The translations under genes and the position numbers were made by a program. The notes under the pieces are model-generated. The model ran no database searches. It saw only the letters and a program-made list of their open reading frames with translations, and was not told the DNA's origin. Positions 59,600-64,000 of a DNA stretch of 64,000 bases are shown piece after piece (position 1 is the first letter of the stretch; the number at the start of each line of letters is the position of its first letter). Source of the stretch: Acidimicrobiaceae bacterium (lineage in GTDB: Bacteria; Actinomycetota; Acidimicrobiia; Acidimicrobiales; Aldehydirespiratoraceae); NCBI GenBank assembly GCA_016845585.1, contig JAERSO010000129.1, positions 62,001 to 126,000 on the forward strand. The letters run 5' to 3'.

Positions 59600-62029
59600 T
59601 CAGGTGCCGGTCAGCGCCGGGTCGGCGCTGACGTCTTCGGTGTCATCGCTTGGTGCGGCCTCGGCGGCATCAGCGCTGAAGTCGGCGTAGATCTTGCGAC
59701 GACGGAACTCGTCGACCACGCCCCGTCCGCTCGCGAAGAGCAGGAATCCGGCAACGAGGGTGACGAACGCACCCACGCCGGAGAGTGCGCCGGGTTCGGC
59801 GACCCGCACCATTCCGAGAATGAAGCCCATGGGAATGGCCATGAGTGCCAAACCGATCCCGGCCAGGAGCGCCGAAGCCTTCCATCGTGCTTCTTCTCCT
59901 CCACCGAGGGCTCCGCTGGCAGGGATCGCCACCGCCAGGCCCAGGGCAGCGAACAGCATCGAGAGCCAGCCCAACCCGGGCCCTTCGGACTCGACGCCGG
60001 TGAACACGATTCGGGTGTAGTCGCTCGAGGCCCCGTCTTCGAGGGCCTCTTGTACGACGTCTTCCACGTCATCACCGGTGAATCCACCCAGGAGAGCGGC
60101 GGTCTGCTCCTCTTCGGTGAGTTCCTCGAGATCGGCCTCGTCGAGGCCTTCGCCCACGAGTTCGGCTTGGAACTCGTCGGTGAGATCGAAGTACCAGCCG
60201 AACTCGGTCTTCGTGCTGTCGTTGCCGGAGAGCAATGCGCCACCGACGACCAGCAGCAGTGCGGCTGCCGCGCCTCCGATCCGGCCCCAGCTCACGGTGA
60301 GCGGAAGGGGTCGGCGCGATGCGTAGGGAGCACGCAGCGTGGCCATGAGGGCGCCGGCGAACGCGATGAGGGACCCGATGATGGCGACGTAGACACCGAT
60401 GCCATCGGAGTAGTCGGCTGAGCCGGGAGCGGTGCGAAGGAAGAGGTATCCGAGGGCGGACCCGGTGACCGCGAGTGCGGCGATGAGCGCACCATCAGCA
60501 CCGAGGCGGGGCGTGCCGGCGGCGTACAGCTCGACCAGAATCGCGACGGCGGCCACGACGAACAACCACAAGCCCAGGTCCGGGAACGGACCGAAGCCGA
60601 CATCGAGCATGTTGAGAACCCAGATGAGTGCGACGATGACCACGATCGCCCCGATCGCCGCACCCTGGATGCGAGCCATCAGCGTCACCACAGACCCGGG
60701 GATCGAGAGCAGCGGTCGAACTGCGGCAAGCAGGGCCAGCAGCGCGAACACACCGACGAAGATGCCGAAGAACGTGCCGCCGGAAGCGGAGATGCCGTTG
60801 AAGCTCTCGCCCGTGAGGCCGAGGTCGATCGAGCGACCCCAGCCCGAGACCAGGCCGGCATCGCTGCCCCAGGTCAGGAAGATCGACACGAAGGCGAGAA
60901 GGCTTCCCGCCGCGGCGATCATCAAACCGGTGCGCTCACCGGACTCGACCGGGGTGAGGCGTTCCGCGGGCTCTTCGTCCGTCTGAGCGCCGGCGGCGTC
61001 GGCGCGTGCTTCGAGAAGTCCCTCGGGGTCGGCGCGGTACTTCCATGCCCGCGAGACCTTGGTGAAGAATCCGATGCCGTCGTCGGCCTCGGACTGCGTG
61101 ATTCGGTCGAAGGTGACGGCGACGAGGAAGAACGCAAGGCCACCACCGGCGGCGAGGCGCAGGTCGAAGTTGTTGATGGCCCGGAACAGCAGCTTGCCGA
61201 GACCGCCGGCACCCATGAGGGCGGCGATACCGAGCATGGCGATCGAGAGCAGCAGCGTCTGGTTGAGGCCGGTGAGAATCGCGGGTCGGGCCAGCGGGAG
61301 TTGCACGTCGGTCAGCACCCGGAACTCGGTGGCGCCATAGGCGCGTGCCGCTTCGACGACATCCTCCGGGACTTGTCTGATGCCGAGGTTCGTGAGGCGC
61401 ACGATCGGCGGGACCGCGAACACCATCGTCACCATGGTTGCCGAGACTTCACCGATACCGAAGAAGAAGATGAACGGCAGCATGTAGACGAACGAGTGGA
61501 CGACCTGCATTGCGTCGAGTGTCGGTCTCACCACGGTCCAGACCGCGTCGACTCGTCCCGACAGGATCCCGAGTGGGATGCCGACGATGGAGCAGAGCAG
61601 CACGGCAACGAGGATCATGCCGATCGTGCGTGACGTCTGGAACCAGAAATCGCCCGAGATCGTGCCACTCCCGAGAAAACCACACGTGCCGAGCATCACG
61701 GCGGCGCTGAGGCCGACCCGGGTGTTGCGGGCGATCGAGCCGATGATGAACACCGCGATCACGATCCACAGCCACGGAATCGTCGTGATGGAGTCTCGCC
61801 CCACCTTGTCGCTGAGGATCAGGCTGAACAGCGTGGAGAACGGCCATTCGACCATGTCGCCGAGCTGAGCGGTGACGTCGTTGAACTGCGCCCACTTGAC
61901 CAGTTGGACGAACCATTCGCCGAACGGCAGCGTGAAACTCCCCGGCCACTCATTGTCGAAGAATCCGGAGTCGCGCGCCGCTTCCGCGGCTGACTGCGAC
62001 CCGTCGGAGCTTTCCTGGAAGAACGGCAT
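59600..62029 (-). CDS. Betaine-type ABC permease (ProW/OpuAB-like) fused to extra membrane domain
   Basis: 809-residue fusion. Residues 1 to about 340 are a ProW-type permease with FGIGEVSATMV, VPPIVRLTNLGIRQVP and the EAA loop EAARAYGATEFRVLTDVQLPLA, ending in a cytoplasmic KVSRAWKYRADPEG. About 470 further residues follow, unlike normal ProW: roughly ten helices in two sets, an acidic soluble insert (LDEADLEELTEEEQTAA) and a charged tail (DEFRRRKIYADFSADAA). The start shares one base with the ATPase stop. The second permease upstream has the same kind of tail. Confidence 0.82.
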   Translation of the reverse strand: MPFFQESSDGSQSAAEAARDSGFFDNEWPGSFTLPFGEWFVQLVKWAQFNDVTAQLGDMVEWPFSTLFSLILSDKVGRDSITTIPWLWIVIAVFIIGSIARNTRVGLSAAVMLGTCGFLGSGTISGDFWFQTSRTIGMILVAVLLCSIVGIPLGILSGRVDAVWTVVRPTLDAMQVVHSFVYMLPFIFFFGIGEVSATMVTMVFAVPPIVRLTNLGIRQVPEDVVEAARAYGATEFRVLTDVQLPLARPAILTGLNQTLLLSIAMLGIAALMGAGGLGKLLFRAINNFDLRLAAGGGLAFFLVAVTFDRITQSEADDGIGFFTKVSRAWKYRADPEGLLEARADAAGAQTDEEPAERLTPVESGERTGLMIAAAGSLLAFVSIFLTWGSDAGLVSGWGRSIDLGLTGESFNGISASGGTFFGIFVGVFALLALLAAVRPLLSIPGSVVTLMARIQGAAIGAIVVIVALIWVLNMLDVGFGPFPDLGLWLFVVAAVAILVELYAAGTPRLGADGALIAALAVTGSALGYLFLRTAPGSADYSDGIGVYVAIIGSLIAFAGALMATLRAPYASRRPLPLTVSWGRIGGAAAALLLVVGGALLSGNDSTKTEFGWYFDLTDEFQAELVGEGLDEADLEELTEEEQTAALLGGFTGDDVEDVVQEALEDGASSDYTRIVFTGVESEGPGLGWLSMLFAALGLAVAIPASGALGGGEEARWKASALLAGIGLALMAIPMGFILGMVRVAEPGALSGVGAFVTLVAGFLLFASGRGVVDEFRRRKIYADFSADAAEAAPSDDTEDVSADPALTGT

Positions 62030-63246
62030 TACATGAACACCTCGCGTTCGAATCCGTCGATGAGCCGTTCGACTCGTCCCATCTCCTTCATGATGTCTCT
62101 CAGGTGGATCGCGCCGATCAGCTTGCCGCCCTCATCACACACGGCGAGGCTGCGGCCCTTGCCGGCCTCCGCGTAGATGTCGTTGAAGGTGGTGCGGGCC
62201 CCGGTGCGGTCGAAGTCCTCGATGAGCACCGACGAGACGTCGATGGAACCGGCCGCCAGAGCGGCCACGGCCTCTTCGCGCGACACCAGGCCCGTTGGCT
62301 TGCCGTCGTTGTCGACGACGAAGGCACCGAAACGATCGCCGATGGCATCGAGTGCCTGGCCGAGTGTTGCGTCGGCCGAGCAGGTCTTGGCGTCGACCAT
62401 GATCGTCTTCACGTCGATGACACGACCCTGATCCACGTCCTGCACGAACTCGGCCACATAGCCGGTGGCGGGCTGGGTGAGGATCTCTTCGGGGGTGCCG
62501 ATCTGGACGACGGCGCCGTCCTTCATGATGCAGACACGGTCGCCGATCCGCAGGGCCTCGTTGAGGTCGTGGGTGATGAACAGGATCGTCTTGTGGAGCT
62601 GCTCCTGGATGTCGAGCATCTCGTCCTGCATCTGGCGCCGGATCAGCGGGTCGAGCGCCGAGAAGGCCTCGTCCATGAGCAAGATGTCGGGATCGGCGGC
62701 GAGCGCCCGGGCCAGGCCCACACGTTGCTGCATGCCGCCGGAGAGCTCGCGAGGGTTGTTGTTGGCGAACGACTCGAGTCCGACGAGCCGCAGGGCGTTC
62801 ATCGACGCCTCGTTGCGAGCCGCCTTCTCCACGCCCTGCACCTTGAGGCCGTAGCCGGTGTTGTCGATCACCGAGCGGTGCGGGAAGAGGGCGAAGTGCT
62901 GGAAGACCATGCCCATCTTCTCCCGACGGAACTCCTGGAGTGCCGTGCCGGTGAGGGCGTGCACATCGACACCATCGACGATGACCTTGCCGTCGGTGAT
63001 GTCGTGGAGCTGGTTGACCGTGCGGATCGCCGTGGACTTGCCCGAACCGGACAGACCCATGATCACGAACGTCTCGCCGCGCTTCACCGAGAACGACACG
63101 TCGGTCATGCCGACCACATGGTCGGTGGCCGCTTGCACGTCGTTCTTCTTCATGCCGCTCTTGGCGAGCGTCAGGGCACGCCCCCGAGGCTGAGGCCCGA
63201 AGATCTTGTAGACGTGCTCAAGCCGAATGATTTCGTCGTCAGACAT
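62029..63246 (-). CDS. Betaine-type ABC transporter ATPase with CBS domains (ProV/OpuAA-like)
   Basis: 405-residue ATPase. Walker A is GLSGSGKST, the signature is LSGGMQQRVGLARAL and Walker B is ILLMDEAFSALD. The N-terminal QAATDHVVGMTDVSFSVKRGE extension and two C-terminal CBS-type segments (ATLGQALDAIGDRFGAFVV, LIGAIHLRDIMKEMG) are as in OpuAA, where CBS domains sense ionic strength. It powers uptake of glycine betaine, proline betaine or DMSP under osmotic stress or as carbon source. The gene lies between the two permeases. Confidence 0.9.
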   Translation of the reverse strand: MSDDEIIRLEHVYKIFGPQPRGRALTLAKSGMKKNDVQAATDHVVGMTDVSFSVKRGETFVIMGLSGSGKSTAIRTVNQLHDITDGKVIVDGVDVHALTGTALQEFRREKMGMVFQHFALFPHRSVIDNTGYGLKVQGVEKAARNEASMNALRLVGLESFANNNPRELSGGMQQRVGLARALAADPDILLMDEAFSALDPLIRRQMQDEMLDIQEQLHKTILFITHDLNEALRIGDRVCIMKDGAVVQIGTPEEILTQPATGYVAEFVQDVDQGRVIDVKTIMVDAKTCSADATLGQALDAIGDRFGAFVVDNDGKPTGLVSREEAVAALAAGSIDVSSVLIEDFDRTGARTTFNDIYAEAGKGRSLAVCDEGGKLIGAIHLRDIMKEMGRVERLIDGFEREVFM

Positions 63247-63321
63247 GGGCAGGGCTTCTCCTCGTGGTGGGTCGTTCGGGTCGGGCCGCGGGGTGCGGCG
63301 GTTGGAGATCAGTGGATTGCA

Positions 63322-64000
63322 TCAGACAGTGGCGGCTTCCGTGTGGGTCACGGCTTCGACGATTTCGTCAAGCTCCGCACTGTCGGCGTGAATGCTGTGA
63401 TCGGCGTAGAGCTTCTGGCGGCGGAACTCGCCGACCATCTTGCGACCGCTCGCGAAGAACACGAAGCCGCCGACGAGGGCGAATGATGCCGCCACCCCGG
63501 CGATCGCGTTCGGTTCCGCGGTGCGAACCGTGCTGGCGATGAACGCCCCGGGGATCACCATGAGGGCGAGACCCAGGCCGGCCTGCAGCGTGGCCGATTG
63601 CCAGCGGGATTGTTCGCCTCGACCGACGAGCCCGGCCGTGCCGAGTGCGGTGCCGACCGCCAGGATTCCGATGACGGCGGCGAGGACGCCCTGCTGGGGA
63701 CCATCGCTCTCAGAACCGGTGTAGACGATGCGCTGACCCGTGATCAGCTCGTTGTACATGTTGGAGATCGTCTGAGCGGCGGCGAGCTGCTTGGTGATGT
63801 CGTCGCCCGCATCGTCCTCGAGCTGCTGGATCTCGGCGAGGAACTCCGGCGTCTCGAGTGTGGTGAGTCGTGCGTCGTAGAACCAGCCGAACTCCGACTG
63901 TTCCTCTTCATTGCCGGCGAGGAAGGCTCCGCCGAGAATCAAGAAGATTGCGAATGCCGCGCCGACCAGACCCCCGACGGACACTCTGGTCGGAAGCGGA
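63322..64000 (-). CDS. Second betaine-type permease, C-terminal extra domain (partial)
   Basis: The frame is open to the right edge; only the last 225 codons are in the window. PLPTRVSVGGLVGAAF and GGAFLAGNEEEQSEFGWFYD line up with PLPLTVSWGRIGGAAAA and GGALLSGNDSTKTEFGWYFD of the 809-residue permease. The tail EFRRQKLYADHSIHADSAEL also matches. It is therefore a paralogue carrying the same extra domain, and presumably a full permease starts beyond the edge. It is transcribed first in the operon. The track's GTG at 63984 is internal. Confidence 0.75.
   Translation of the reverse strand, partial: PLPTRVSVGGLVGAAFAIFLILGGAFLAGNEEEQSEFGWFYDARLTTLETPEFLAEIQQLEDDAGDDITKQLAAAQTISNMYNELITGQRIVYTGSESDGPQQGVLAAVIGILAVGTALGTAGLVGRGEQSRWQSATLQAGLGLALMVIPGAFIASTVRTAEPNAIAGVAASFALVGGFVFFASGRKMVGEFRRQKLYADHSIHADSAELDEIVEAVTHTEAATV

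Overview
The window looks like a piece of a high-GC actinomycetotal chromosome, most likely a marine member of the Acidimicrobiia (Ilumatobacter-like). That placement is an inference from gene content, not a computed phylogeny. It rests on luciferase-like F420/flavin oxidoreductases, a CGNR zinc-finger regulator, actinobacterial lipoproteins with Thr-rich linkers, dense operons with 1-10 nt start/stop overlaps, and a set of genes for marine osmolytes (betaines and DMSP). I saw no tRNA, rRNA, CRISPR array, insertion sequence, integrase or phage gene. No stretch above about 160 bases lacks a gene, so there is no long empty region to describe.

Layout. (1) 1-8.3 kb is mixed: an LLM oxidoreductase cut by the window edge, two cupredoxins, an SDR/agmatinase-family pair, an EamA exporter, an S9 peptidase, an MFS transporter and a SET-domain protein. 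(2) 8.3-17.9 kb holds an SH3-type lipoprotein, a three-subunit molybdenum hydroxylase (L-M-S order), an SDR, a class II aldolase/HIBADH-like pair, an HxlR regulator divergent from a beta-carbonic anhydrase, a CGNR regulator and a PQ-loop protein. An exact 41-bp repeat that can fold into a terminator-like hairpin sits on the stop codons of two unrelated genes here. (3) 17.9-32.4 kb contains two divergent operons around a LysR gene. The minus-strand operon encodes an LLM oxidoreductase, an AA_synth protein, an alpha/beta hydrolase, a sulfoacetaldehyde acetyltransferase-like ThDP enzyme and an amidohydrolase. The plus-strand operon encodes LysR, an MttB-family methyltransferase, a DHDPS-family lyase/deaminase, an aldehyde dehydrogenase, a DAO-family FAD oxidase, an internally deleted sulfatase and two SDRs. 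The set MttB + DAO + DHDPS-like + ALDH fits degradation of a hydroxyproline-betaine-like compound.

(4) 32.4-48.0 kb is a respiratory nitrate-reduction supercluster: DM13 protein, small membrane protein, GltD-like flavoprotein with ferredoxin domain, split cytochrome b/subunit IV, Tat-type Rieske protein, mono-haem cytochrome c, two NarK-type transporters, di-haem cytochrome c, then narG-narH-narJ-narI. Almost every junction overlaps, so it should be translated as one coupled unit.

(5) 48.0-64.0 kb is a methylated-onium island: IclR regulator, second MttB-family protein, Rieske quaternary-amine oxygenase, dimethylglycine/sarcosine dehydrogenase-like flavoprotein, a DddP-type DMSP lyase with all the published metal and catalytic positions, two 2-oxoglutarate-type oxygenases, a LysR regulator, and a glycine-betaine-type ABC importer. 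The importer has two permeases that each carry an unusual extra membrane domain. Together the island could import, demethylate and cleave betaines and DMSP. The strongest 'second look' items are the DddP/betaine island, the hydroxyproline-betaine hypothesis for region 3, the bc-complex/Nar supercluster, the deleted sulfatase, the fused permeases and the stop-codon-embedded repeat.
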